Position numbers and translations under genes: made by a program
Shown here: one piece after another, positions 18,202 to 26,753 of the stretch
Position numbering within the stretch: the first letter of the stretch is position 1
How the letters are laid out: each line of letters opens with the position of its first letter
NCBI GenBank assembly: GCA_029555415.1
Contig: JAKPSI010000077.1
Span: 20,550-84,549, forward strand
Source of the DNA: Bacteroidota bacterium
Lineage (GTDB): Bacteria; Bacteroidota; Bacteroidia; Chitinophagales; Chitinophagaceae
Reading direction: 5' to 3'
DNA length: 64,000 nt
The notes under the pieces: model-generated
Seen by the model: only the letters and a program-made list of their open reading frames with translations
Databases searched by the model: none
Told to the model about the DNA's origin: nothing

Positions 18202-18753
18202 ATGAAAAAATGGCTTATCGGCGCTCTTGTCGGCGCTATCATCCTGTTTGCCTGGCAAGGCACATCCTGGATGGTCCTGCAATTGCATAATGATGCGACC
18301 AAGTATCATCCCGCGCAGGACAGTATCATGAGTTATCTGTCCACCCAATTCAAAGAAGAGGGTTCTTACCTCTTACCGACTGTAAAACCTGATGCAAGTC
18401 AATCAGCGCACAAAGAGATGATGGAAAAGATGAAAGGGAATCCCTGGGCAACCATCATTTATCACCCCAGTTTTGAGAACGATCTCACCAGGATCATGAT
18501 CCGCGGGTACCTGATCGATTTCTTTCTTGTGATCTGCCTGATCTACATGTTATCAAGGGGAGGATGGCCCACTGGCAGAAGGATCTTTGCCGGTTCGGTA
18601 ACATTGGGACTCCTGTTGTTTTTATACGGCCCTTACAATAACCACGTATGGATGCATATGCCGCTTAGTGCGATCAAAGGTGATCTGATCGATTGCCTGG
18701 TATCATGGACGCTTTGCGGGGCTTGGCTGGCTTGGTGGCTGGGGAAGAAGTAG
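18202..18753 (+). CDS. Conserved integral membrane protein of unknown function
   Basis: 183 residues with four likely membrane segments, at about residues 4-26, 107-121, 128-146 and 158-180. A soluble stretch of ~80 residues between the first two should face the periplasm. No motif points to an activity. The TAG stop (18751-18753) is the first three bases of a heptamer array, so the end of this gene is shaped by the repeat. Confidence 0.65.
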   Translation: MKKWLIGALVGAIILFAWQGTSWMVLQLHNDATKYHPAQDSIMSYLSTQFKEEGSYLLPTVKPDASQSAHKEMMEKMKGNPWATIIYHPSFENDLTRIMIRGYLIDFFLVICLIYMLSRGGWPTGRRIFAGSVTLGLLLFLYGPYNNHVWMHMPLSAIKGDLIDCLVSWTLCGAWLAWWLGKK

Positions 18754-18781
18754 CTGATAGTTGATAGCTTTTAGCTGATAG
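18751..18781. repeat. Heptamer array starting at the stop codon
   Basis: Units TAGCTGA, TAGTTGA, TAGCTTT, TAGCTGA plus TAG. The first TAG is the stop codon of the membrane-protein gene. Confidence 0.85.
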
Positions 18782-19010
18782 TGATGACGTTCCGCCTGAA
18801 CTTATCATTATAAAAGAAGCAAGCTGATTGAGATCAAAGTATTGAACGCGGAGCTGCTCACGCCGCTGTTGGTGCCTGCCTGCCGGCAAAGGCAGGTTAT
18901 CACCAACAGCACGAACATCGGAGACCCTCACAAAAAAAACGAAAGTCTTTTCAAGATGTTTGTTGGTCATAAGACCAACAAAGGCGTAACGATAGCCGGA
19001 AACAAAATAA
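18782..19010. repeat. Composite intergenic repeat (two hairpin modules, reverse orientation)
   Basis: Together with the preceding array this 309-bp spacer holds no gene. The TGCCGGCA hairpin module lies at 18857-18912 and the TTGTTGGTC/GACCAACAA hairpin at 18959-18990. Both are reversed relative to the copies at 10347-10492, and the order of the two modules is kept. Confidence 0.7.
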
Positions 19011-19043
19011 AAAAGGGGTAGTCATTTCCACGACTGCCCCTTT
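19011..19043 (-). terminator. Intrinsic terminator after the FKBP gene
   Basis: On the minus strand AAAGGGGCAGTC pairs with GACTACCCCTTT (one mismatch) around an 8-nt loop and runs into a T tract, 20 bp past the FKBP stop. Confidence 0.8.
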
Positions 19044-19062
19044 CATGTATAAGGTGTTCTCT

Positions 19063-19518
19063 TTATGGCATAATGATCAGCGGGCTTGCGCCTTCGATCT
19101 CCACGAGTTCGATATCGAAGATCAGGTCCTGGCCGGCGAGCGGATGGTTGGCATCCAGCATCACGACGGCTTCTTTGATCTCCTGGATCACCACCTGGAA
19201 CTGCTGTCCCTGGCCATCATTCATTGCGAGGGGCATACCCACTTCGATCTCCATATCTTTCGGGAAACGGTCTTTCGGCATTTCGATCACCATTTCGGGG
19301 TTGCGGGGGCCATACGCTTCGCCGAACGGGATGTGAATGGTCTTCTTTTCGCCAACGGTCATACCGGTCACGCCGTCATCGAATCCTTTGATCACCATTC
19401 CGCTTCCTACTTCGAAAGCGAGGGGCTGACGGCCTTCGGAAGAATCGAAGGTCTCACCGTTGGTGAGTTTACCATGATAATGAACTTTCACTTTATCGCC
19501 GGACTTTACCTGTTGCAT
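19063..19518 (-). CDS. FKBP-type peptidyl-prolyl cis-trans isomerase (SlyD-like)
   Basis: A 151-residue cytosolic protein. The FKBP fold is split by an IF chaperone insert as in SlyD: V-K-V-H-Y-H-G-K-L, F-D-S-S, P-L-A-F-E-V-G-S-G-M-V-I-K-G-F-D near the start, then G-E-K-K-T-I-H-I-P and the G-P-R-N-P insert. The late D-A-N-H-P-L-A-G-Q-D-L-I-F motif is diagnostic. It should accelerate proline isomerisation and assist folding. The histidine-rich metal-binding tail of E. coli SlyD is absent. A single-gene unit with its own terminator. Confidence 0.93.
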   Translation of the reverse strand: MQQVKSGDKVKVHYHGKLTNGETFDSSEGRQPLAFEVGSGMVIKGFDDGVTGMTVGEKKTIHIPFGEAYGPRNPEMVIEMPKDRFPKDMEIEVGMPLAMNDGQGQQFQVVIQEIKEAVVMLDANHPLAGQDLIFDIELVEIEGASPLIIMP

Positions 19519-19577
19519 ACTTGATTTTTATAATAATAATTGGGTTCTGAAACGGCCGCAAGGTAGCCAAAAAGCCG

Positions 19578-19617
19578 GAGGCCGCCACCTGATATTTTCA
19601 GGGGTTTCGGTGGCCTC
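19578..19617. promoter_or_regulatory. Imperfect hairpin in the divergent FKBP/sensor-kinase spacer
   Basis: GAGGCC (19578-19583) pairs with GGCCTC (19612-19617), enclosing an inner CCTGA/TCAGG stem (19588-19592 with 19598-19602). The spacer (19519-19719) otherwise shows no clear promoter. Role unknown; it could be a leader structure of either gene or a repeat relic. Confidence 0.3.
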
Positions 19618-19719
19618 AAAACCAGTGTATTAAGCATGTTTCCGGACATCAATATATAATATGAATGGCTCATGGGAAATTTTACTGCAGGTGTATTTTG
19701 AATAACATTATTTTTAAGG

Positions 19720-22700
19720 ATGCACCGTTCAGCCTTATTCATTTTACTGTTCATTTTCAGTATACAGAGCCATGCACAGACACCTGGTTTCACTTTTACT
19801 TCTTATACAAGGGCCAATGGTTTGTCCGATAATTTCGTGCAGAGCATTTTTGAGGACAGTCGCGGGTTCATGTGGTTCGGTACCCGGGAAGGCATTAACC
19901 GGTATGACGGGAATACGTTCCGTACCTTTTACAGCCATCAGAACTATGGAAACAAACTACCCGGCAATTCCAATGGACACTTTCAGGAGTACAAACCCGG
20001 ACACCTTTTTTTCCAGAGCGACCGAGCTCCGGTCTGCATGAATACGATCACGCTGCAATTCTACTTGCCGTCGTCCTTAAAAGGGAAACCTTGCCTGAAG
20101 ATCACAAAAATCGGGCAGAAGGGATATGCGATGAGCGAGGCAGGTTTCTGTTATCTGCTCGATAAAGAACTGAATATCATAGACAGCCTCGCACCGCCGT
20201 TTGTAAATGCCGGCGAACTGGTCACCTGTGACTATATCAGTGATGATATGTATCTGGTCGGCAGCAACCGTGAATACTTCCTTTATCATGTGGCAAAGAA
20301 ACAATTCAGCATCTTCCTCCGTGAGGATGATATGCCGGAAAGACAAAGATTACTGACGTTTCATTATTTTGATTTACAAAGACATATAATCTATATGTCA
20401 AATTTTTATGGAGGCCTGTATGAATACAATCTCCAGGGAAAAATGCTCCACAACTGGTCACGCGGGAAAGCCCCGGAACAAATAGAAGATGGAGGGATCA
20501 GCATGATCGCCCGGAGATCTGACAGTACATTATGGATCTCGACTTATGGCTATGGTCTCTATCTGCTGAATACAAAGACCGGGATATTTACAAGGATCAA
20601 ACATAACAAAGAGGACCCGGCTTCAATCATTGAAAATGCTGTAACCTCTGTGTATACTGACCGGAGCAACAATACCTGGGTAGGGACCAGCGGGGGCGTT
20701 TGCAAACTGAACAGTACCAATTCCATTATCAGGGTCTGGCGCAGCGATATCAATAATACTAGCGCCAATGAGACCTTACTTCTGAACATAGAAAAGGGAA
20801 GTGACCGGAACATGTACCTTACCGCATTCAGCCTGAAAAAAGTGACCCGCATCAATTCGGCTAACGGCCAAATGAGTCAATTGGATGAATCGAAAATGCC
20901 GTATATGTGGTGCAGCACTAATGTAGGGAATGAGATCCTCTTCACAGGCAGCAGCACGACGATCACCTTTTATGATCCCGTCCGGAATACCTACCGTCAG
21001 TCCGATTTTCTGAAAAAATATTTCCCGGTATCCGAGATCGTGATCCTTGCTTTCAAACACAGCAATGGCGACCTATGGTACAGTGGTAATAATGGAGGAG
21101 GATTCGTCAGGGTAGATGCACGGGATGGTTCGATCCACAGCTATAAGAAAGACGGGCCGAGAGGAAAATTCAAGATCAGTTATTATGCCTGCTATGCGGA
21201 AGATAAGAACGGAGATCTCTGGTTCGGAGTGAATAAGTCGGAAACGCTGGTACACTGGATCCTGAAAGAGGACCGGTTCGAGGAGTTCAACCTTTTCAAA
21301 TTACCCGGAATGAGCGGCCTGACCATGACCGGAATCAACGAATTGATCATGGACGGGCATGACAATCTCTGGGCGGGCTTTGATGGCGGGGGCTTATTCC
21401 GATATAACATTCAGAACAGATCTATCACGCATTTCGGGATCGGAAATGGTTTGCCAACGAATTACATCGGGTCCCTGCAGACCGATGGCAGAAACAGGCT
21501 CTGGATCGGAACCCCCAAAGGCCTGTCTTGTTACATTCCTGAGGAGAATAAATTCATCAATTTCACCCGTGACGATGGCTTGCCGGAGGACTTTTTCAAT
21601 GAAAGATGTACCTATTACGACAGCAGCAGCAATTACCTCTGGGTCGGGAGTATCAATAGCCTGATGCGATTCAATCCGGATTCGCTGCTGGCAGTACAGA
21701 AGAAGGTCTTCCCGATCTATATAGATGAAGTAACAGTGAACGGGAAAAAAATCGAAGGGTCCCCGGAAGAGACCGCCACTTTCATGCCCACTGCAAATAC
21801 ATTACAGTTCAGGTTCACCGGAGTGGATCTCAATAATGGCAAAGAGGTTGAATACAGTTACCTGCTGAGTGGTGCGGATGCGGACTGGATCTATAATGAG
21901 AACATCACAACAGCATCTTACGCCAATCTGGCTCCCGGTGATTATACATTCATGGTAAGGGCCAGGCATAAAGGGGAGAATGAATGGAATGAAATGAAAA
22001 TGCCGTTCCGGTTCACGATCCTGACCCCCTGGTACAAGCAGATCTGGTTCCGGTTACTGCTGATCGCGGTTGTTTCTTTACTCGTATGGTTCATCATCAA
22101 AACCTATTACCAGCGTAAACTGGACAAGGAAAGAACGGATCTGGAACGCAAGCAGGCCATTGAGAAAGAAAGGACCAGGATCGCGACGGATATGCATGAT
22201 GATTTCGGAGCTTCTTTATCCAGGATCAAATTCCTGAGTGAAAAATTGCAGATCGGGAATCCGGATGCGGAAAGCAATCATAAGGACCTGGAAAAGATCT
22301 CCGTTTACAGTGATGAAATGGCCGAGAAGATGGGTGAGATCGTATGGGCACTGAACAAGCGATATGATTCTACCGGGGATTTGCTCAGTTTTTGCCGGGC
22401 TTATGCCTCCGAATACCTGGCCGACAAACCCATCCAGCTTCATTTCCATGAAACGACCATTCCGGAGATGCAGTTGAACGGCGAGATCCGGCGGAACATC
22501 TTCCTGGTGATGAAAGAAGCGCTCCATAATATCGTTCAGCATGCCGGCGCCACTCAGATCTGGCTGGATATCCGCTTTGATGGTGATCTGCAAATGATCA
22601 TCCGTGATGACGGAACCGGCTTTGATCCTGAACATGTACGCCCATTCTCTAATGGTTTGTCCAATATGAAGAAGCGGATCGAAGATATCGGAGGTACGAT

Positions 22701-22782
22701 CAGCTTCGAAACGAACCCGGGAACCTGTATCACGGTCCGCGTAAATCCGGGCATCCGACAAAATACCTATACAAGCAGCTGA
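19720..22782 (+). CDS. Membrane sensor histidine kinase with two-component propeller and Y_Y_Y domains
   Basis: 1020 residues. A signal peptide (about 1-20) is followed by a periplasmic two-component-regulator propeller region with repeated W-F-G-T, L-W-I-S-T, T-W-V-G-T and L-W-I-G-T strands. A Y_Y_Y domain lies at about 690-775 and one transmembrane segment at about 785-806. The cytosolic HisKA_3 domain has the phospho-acceptor His826 in D-M-H-D-D-F-G-A-S, and the HATPase domain has D-D-G-T-G-F-D. It lacks the fused receiver and AraC domains of hybrid sensors and instead passes phosphate to the separate regulator 21 bp downstream. Related propeller sensors often detect glycans, but the ligand here is unknown. 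Confidence 0.93.
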   Translation: MHRSALFILLFIFSIQSHAQTPGFTFTSYTRANGLSDNFVQSIFEDSRGFMWFGTREGINRYDGNTFRTFYSHQNYGNKLPGNSNGHFQEYKPGHLFFQSDRAPVCMNTITLQFYLPSSLKGKPCLKITKIGQKGYAMSEAGFCYLLDKELNIIDSLAPPFVNAGELVTCDYISDDMYLVGSNREYFLYHVAKKQFSIFLREDDMPERQRLLTFHYFDLQRHIIYMSNFYGGLYEYNLQGKMLHNWSRGKAPEQIEDGGISMIARRSDSTLWISTYGYGLYLLNTKTGIFTRIKHNKEDPASIIENAVTSVYTDRSNNTWVGTSGGVCKLNSTNSIIRVWRSDINNTSANETLLLNIEKGSDRNMYLTAFSLKKVTRINSANGQMSQLDESKMPYMWCSTNVGNEILFTGSSTTITFYDPVRNTYRQSDFLKKYFPVSEIVILAFKHSNGDLWYSGNNGGGFVRVDARDGSIHSYKKDGPRGKFKISYYACYAEDKNGDLWFGVNKSETLVHWILKEDRFEEFNLFKLPGMSGLTMTGINELIMDGHDNLWAGFDGGGLFRYNIQNRSITHFGIGNGLPTNYIGSLQTDGRNRLWIGTPKGLSCYIPEENKFINFTRDDGLPEDFFNERCTYYDSSSNYLWVGSINSLMRFNPDSLLAVQKKVFPIYIDEVTVNGKKIEGSPEETATFMPTANTLQFRFTGVDLNNGKEVEYSYLLSGADADWIYNENITTASYANLAPGDYTFMVRARHKGENEWNEMKMPFRFTILTPWYKQIWFRLLLIAVVSLLVWFIIKTYYQRKLDKERTDLERKQAIEKERTRIATDMHDDFGASLSRIKFLSEKLQIGNPDAESNHKDLEKISVYSDEMAEKMGEIVWALNKRYDSTGDLLSFCRAYASEYLADKPIQLHFHETTIPEMQLNGEIRRNIFLVMKEALHNIVQHAGATQIWLDIRFDGDLQMIIRDDGTGFDPEHVRPFSNGLSNMKKRIEDIGGTISFETNPGTCITVRVNPGIRQNTYTSS

Positions 22783-22803
22783 CCACAGCTTTAACTTCGC
22801 AAT

Positions 22804-23445
22804 ATGGAAAAGATCAGGATTGTTATTGTTGAGGATCTGCCGGAAGTGATGGAAGGACTTTGTGCATTCATTTCACAGGATGAAGCCCTGGAGATCTGCG
22901 GCACTTACCGGACCGCGGAAGCGGCTGAACTGGAACTGCCGATCCTGCAACCCGACATCGTGATCATGGATATCAATCTTCCCGGAAAGACGGGTATTGA
23001 ATGCGTACGAACGGTTAAACAAACCTCCCCTTCCATACAGTTCATGATGTTCACCGTTTATGAGAACAATGATCAGGTATTTGAAGCCCTGAAAGCGGGT
23101 GCCAGCGGCTATTTGCTGAAAAAGACCCCTCCCCTGCAGATCATAGAAGCGGTGAAGGAATTACAACAGGGCGGATCGCCCATGAGCGCTTCGATCGCCA
23201 GGAAACTCGTCACCCTTTTTTATGATCAGCATGGCCCCGCGACCGGTGAAGCCGCATCGGTGCTGACCCCCCGTGAAAAAGAAGTACTGGAACTCATCGC
23301 CAAAGGCCTTTTATATAAGGAGATCGCGGAACAACTGGGCATCAGTTTCCATACCGTCCGCCAGCATATCGGCAAGATCTACGAGAAACTCCACGTGCAG
23401 AACAAGACGGAAGCCATCAATAAAGTATACGGGAAACGGATATGA
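22804..23445 (+). CDS. NarL/LuxR-family response regulator
   Basis: 213 residues. The receiver domain has acidic residues E-D-L at the start, phospho-acceptor Asp56 in I-V-I-M-D-I-N-L-P-G, and a conserved Lys in Y-L-L-K-K. The C-terminal LuxR helix-turn-helix (about 148-205) carries L-T-P-R-E-K-E-V-L-E-L-I-A-K-G and I-S-F-H-T-V-R-Q-H-I. It is the evident partner of the kinase 21 bp upstream. The secreted-protein genes begin 96 bp downstream on the same strand, so they are reasonable but unproven targets. Confidence 0.95.
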   Translation: MEKIRIVIVEDLPEVMEGLCAFISQDEALEICGTYRTAEAAELELPILQPDIVIMDINLPGKTGIECVRTVKQTSPSIQFMMFTVYENNDQVFEALKAGASGYLLKKTPPLQIIEAVKELQQGGSPMSASIARKLVTLFYDQHGPATGEAASVLTPREKEVLELIAKGLLYKEIAEQLGISFHTVRQHIGKIYEKLHVQNKTEAINKVYGKRI

Positions 23446-23541
23446 TGTCCCACAAAGCGGTTAGGTTGCAAGTTCCCGTATAGTACGAATTGCCTATTTC
23501 TCAGGAGCAGACAGGCCGGTAATTTCAGTGAAAATTCCTGC

Positions 23542-24012
23542 ATGAAAATTCAACTGCTCCTTTGTGTGCTGCTATTATCCCTGGGTGCAAATGCACAACC
23601 CCAGCCTCCTCTTCCCAAACACCTCATCAACCGACCAACGGCGAACCCGAAGCTGATCACATTATCGGATGTGATCGCCGCCAGATGGCGGGGTACCCGT
23701 CTCACGCAATTGACCGGCGCCGTGAGTGTTGATTCTTTATGGTTCGATTTCAAAAAGAATGGTACGCTGGTATTCAAACACCAGAAATATGAATTCAACG
23801 GCCCCACCATGGGCACATGGACCCTGTCGGGTAACAAGATCACGATCATTGCCGATAAGTTCCCCTTCACCCATACACTGACCGGCACCTGGGATATCAA
23901 CACAGGCATCATCAGCGGAAAATTCGATGAGCTTCGGGATAACGATAACAGCCAACCCCCTTATTATTCACCGGGTTCGGATAAAGGCACGTTCACGCTT
24001 ACAAGAAACTGA
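23542..24012 (+). CDS. Exported lipocalin-like protein of unknown function
   Basis: 156 residues with a Sec signal peptide (MKIQLLLCVLLLSLGANAQ). The mature part has G-T-W-T-L-S-G-N-K-I-T-I and T-G-T-W-D-I-N-T-G-I-I-S-G, strand patterns typical of lipocalin-like small beta-barrels in Bacteroidota. The same style of domain (G-x-W-K-G-T, G-T-G-E-V-S-G-N-W) ends the two large paralogues just downstream. First gene of the long same-strand series of exported proteins; the next gene starts 24 bp later. Confidence 0.6.
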   Translation: MKIQLLLCVLLLSLGANAQPQPPLPKHLINRPTANPKLITLSDVIAARWRGTRLTQLTGAVSVDSLWFDFKKNGTLVFKHQKYEFNGPTMGTWTLSGNKITIIADKFPFTHTLTGTWDINTGIISGKFDELRDNDNSQPPYYSPGSDKGTFTLTRN

Positions 24013-24036
24013 TCAATAAATAATCAAATAAGACAT

Positions 24037-25344
24037 ATGAAAAAGTCATTACTTATCCTTTCAATATTCTTATCCGCATTAACTCTGCATGCTCAGTATA
24101 ATGGACGCGTACGGGTTTATCTTACAGAGTTTGACTGTATCCAGGAAGCCGCAGATGACAACTTGGCTATGGATGGAAAAGGCAATGAAATTTTTTTCCA
24201 CTTCCATTTCTTTCTTGCAGACAAGAATGGTGCCTTGAAACAAAAAAATGTTATTCACACTGAAGTATACGGCGACAACAGCATTCCAGCATACAGCACA
24301 CGGATACACGCAGGTACTGCCCTTACTAATAATAGTTTTTCTAGCCCGAAGGGAGGAGTCTGGTCACACGATAAAATTAAAACTTACAAGATCGTTGGCG
24401 AATACGATCTTTTAACAGGCGATGTATTGAGTTTTATCCCAACTATTTGGGAGTGGAACGTAGGAACAAGTAATGATGCAGTGTTTGATGCAGCGATAGA
24501 TAACGCTTCAGGTATGATCAATATTAATGCTGCGGCACATGCAAAACAAAGGTTCCCAAACCCCATCCCACCTGGCACCTATAATGCTGAATACCTTAAG
24601 CAGCTCATCAGTCTGGATGCCTCGTCCTCATTTGGCGTACAAACAGTACTGAAGATCACAGGCGACCTTACACCGAAGTCACGCCCCGTTGGCATTAAAA
24701 AGGATGGAACATTCTCTCCAAGAGTAATACTACTTACAGGTAACGATCTGCAGGCGATCGCCAATACTGATTTTGGTTATGGGTTAGGAGTAATTCCTGT
24801 CCAATACAATGACCTCGCATTAGGAAATGACCGGGACCATGGTAATTATATCATTCTGCTGAAAGTCGAATTCACCCCTGCCAGCGCTCCTGTGACCACC
24901 AACAACCCACCGACCAATCCGCCTCCGGTTAAAAACCCTCCGGCTGATCCCGTTTTTAACAGGAATATCAACACCAGCCGCACGATCCCAGCCTCTAAAC
25001 TTCCAAACCAGCAGGCAACATCTTTCACCAATGAATTCCTGACAGGCATTTGGAAAGGAACCATGGGAACATTATCCAGCGCTACAGATGGCCCGCTCTC
25101 CTTCAAGATCACCAATAATGTATTCTGGGCGCTTGATAAGACCGGAGCAACAACAGCGGCAGGCAGTTATCAGCTCCTGAACGGCGGCTTTACAGCAACT
25201 TATTCCGACAGCAACAATTGGAAATATGTATTCATTTCCACAGGCTATAACAATGGTACAGGTGAAGTATCCGGTAACTGGACCTGCGAAGGTCCCAACT
25301 ATTATAAAACCGGTAAGTGGATCGCGAAAAAAGTGAGTAATTGA
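24037..25344 (+). CDS. Exported two-domain protein, paralogue 1 of a tandem pair
   Basis: 435 residues with a signal peptide (about 1-19). The N-terminal ~285 residues form a domain of unknown function, starting with R-V-R-V-Y-L-T-E-F-D-C-I-Q-E-A-A-D-D. A Pro/Asn-rich linker (T-N-N-P-P-T-N-P-P-P-V-K-N-P-P) separates it from a ~100-residue C-terminal lipocalin-like domain (F-L-T-G-I-W-K-G-T, N-G-T-G-E-V-S-G-N-W-T-C-E-G). It is a tandem duplicate of the gene at 25408. The first ~90 residues differ clearly while the linker and C-terminal domain are almost identical. No enzyme motif was recognised. Confidence 0.7.
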   Translation: MKKSLLILSIFLSALTLHAQYNGRVRVYLTEFDCIQEAADDNLAMDGKGNEIFFHFHFFLADKNGALKQKNVIHTEVYGDNSIPAYSTRIHAGTALTNNSFSSPKGGVWSHDKIKTYKIVGEYDLLTGDVLSFIPTIWEWNVGTSNDAVFDAAIDNASGMININAAAHAKQRFPNPIPPGTYNAEYLKQLISLDASSSFGVQTVLKITGDLTPKSRPVGIKKDGTFSPRVILLTGNDLQAIANTDFGYGLGVIPVQYNDLALGNDRDHGNYIILLKVEFTPASAPVTTNNPPTNPPPVKNPPADPVFNRNINTSRTIPASKLPNQQATSFTNEFLTGIWKGTMGTLSSATDGPLSFKITNNVFWALDKTGATTAAGSYQLLNGGFTATYSDSNNWKYVFISTGYNNGTGEVSGNWTCEGPNYYKTGKWIAKKVSN

Positions 25345-25407
25345 CATCTATAATGATAATAAAAACCAGTATAATTCTTACGAACAGACAAAACAAACCT
25401 TAAGACA

Positions 25408-26724
25408 ATGAAAAAGTCAATTGTTTTCCTTTCAATTTCCATAATCGCATTCAACTTGCAGGCACAACAAGCCGGTCGGGTACGGGTAACATTCACAGAG
25501 TGTCAATGTATCCAGCAAGCAGCTGATGACATCCTCAATACAGATGGAATAGGTAATGAAGTTTTTTTTCAATTTAATTTTACCTTTTCAGATAAGAACG
25601 GAGCTCTAAAACAAATAAACACAGTAAGAACTGAAGTATATGGAGACAATATCACACCACCATACCAATCCCGTATCCGTGCAGGATCTGCAAGCCCAGA
25701 CATATATGTTTCGTTTACTGGCTATACGCCGCGGGGAATCGAAACGAACAACAATTTTAAGACTGATAGGCTCCTTGGGGAATACTACCTAGCTGCAGGT
25801 GATGTATTGAGTCTGATCCCAACTATTTGGGAATGGAACGTTGGCAGAGGAAATGAAGCAGTGTACGATGCAGCACTTGAAAGTGCTTCTGGTCTGATCA
25901 ATACCAATGCGGCTGCACATGCAAGACAACGGTTCCCCAATCCCATCGCGCCAGGCACCTACAACTTTGAAAACCTAAAGCAGCTTATCAGTTTCGACGC
26001 CTATACCTCTTTTGGATTCAGAACAGTCCTGAAGATCACAGGAGATATCACACCTAAGTCAAGACCTGTTGGCATCAGAATGGACGGAACATTCTCTCCA
26101 CGGGTATTACTATTAACAGGAAACGATCTGCAGGCGATCGCCAACACGGAGTTTGGATACGGAGTTGGAGTAATTCCCGTCCAATACAATGACCTCGCAT
26201 TAGGAAATGACCGGGACCACGGCAATTATATTATTCTGCTGAAAGTCGAATTCAGCCCTGCCAGCGCTCCTGTGACCACCAACAACCCACCCACCAATCC
26301 GCCTCCGGTTAAAAACCCTCCGGCTGATCCCGTTTTTAACAGGAATATCAACACCGGCCGCACGATCCCTGCCTCTAAACTTCCAAACCAGGCGGCAACA
26401 TCTTTCACTAATGAATTCTTAACAGGGGTTTGGAAAGGAACCATGGGAACATTATCCAGTGCAACGGATGGTCCGTTCTCATTCAAGATCAACAATAATG
26501 CATTCTGGGCCCTTGATAAGAACGGAGCAACAACAGCGGCAGGCAGTTATCAGCTTCTGAACGGCGGCTTTACAGCTACTTATTACGACAGCAACAACTG
26601 GAAGTATGTATTCACCTCAACTGGCTATAACAGCGGCACCGGTGAAGTATCAGGTAACTGGACCTGTGAAGGTCCCAATTACTATAAAACCGGTAAATGG
26701 ATCGCAAAAAAAGTGAGTAACTGA
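25408..26724 (+). CDS. Exported two-domain protein, paralogue 2 of a tandem pair
   Basis: 438 residues, the same architecture as the gene at 24037: signal peptide (about 1-20), a domain of unknown function beginning R-V-R-V-T-F-T-E-C-Q-C-I-Q, a Pro/Asn-rich linker, and a lipocalin-like domain ending K-T-G-K-W-I-A-K-K-V-S-N. From about residue 190 onward the two proteins are nearly the same, with long stretches of identical nucleotides. Between about residues 80 and 110 they differ in length and sequence. This suggests recent duplication or gene conversion of the 3' part and faster change of the N-terminal part. Confidence 0.7.
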   Translation: MKKSIVFLSISIIAFNLQAQQAGRVRVTFTECQCIQQAADDILNTDGIGNEVFFQFNFTFSDKNGALKQINTVRTEVYGDNITPPYQSRIRAGSASPDIYVSFTGYTPRGIETNNNFKTDRLLGEYYLAAGDVLSLIPTIWEWNVGRGNEAVYDAALESASGLINTNAAAHARQRFPNPIAPGTYNFENLKQLISFDAYTSFGFRTVLKITGDITPKSRPVGIRMDGTFSPRVLLLTGNDLQAIANTEFGYGVGVIPVQYNDLALGNDRDHGNYIILLKVEFSPASAPVTTNNPPTNPPPVKNPPADPVFNRNINTGRTIPASKLPNQAATSFTNEFLTGVWKGTMGTLSSATDGPFSFKINNNAFWALDKNGATTAAGSYQLLNGGFTATYYDSNNWKYVFTSTGYNSGTGEVSGNWTCEGPNYYKTGKWIAKKVSN

Positions 26725-26753
26725 CAGTATGGTCACAATATAAATCAGTAATA

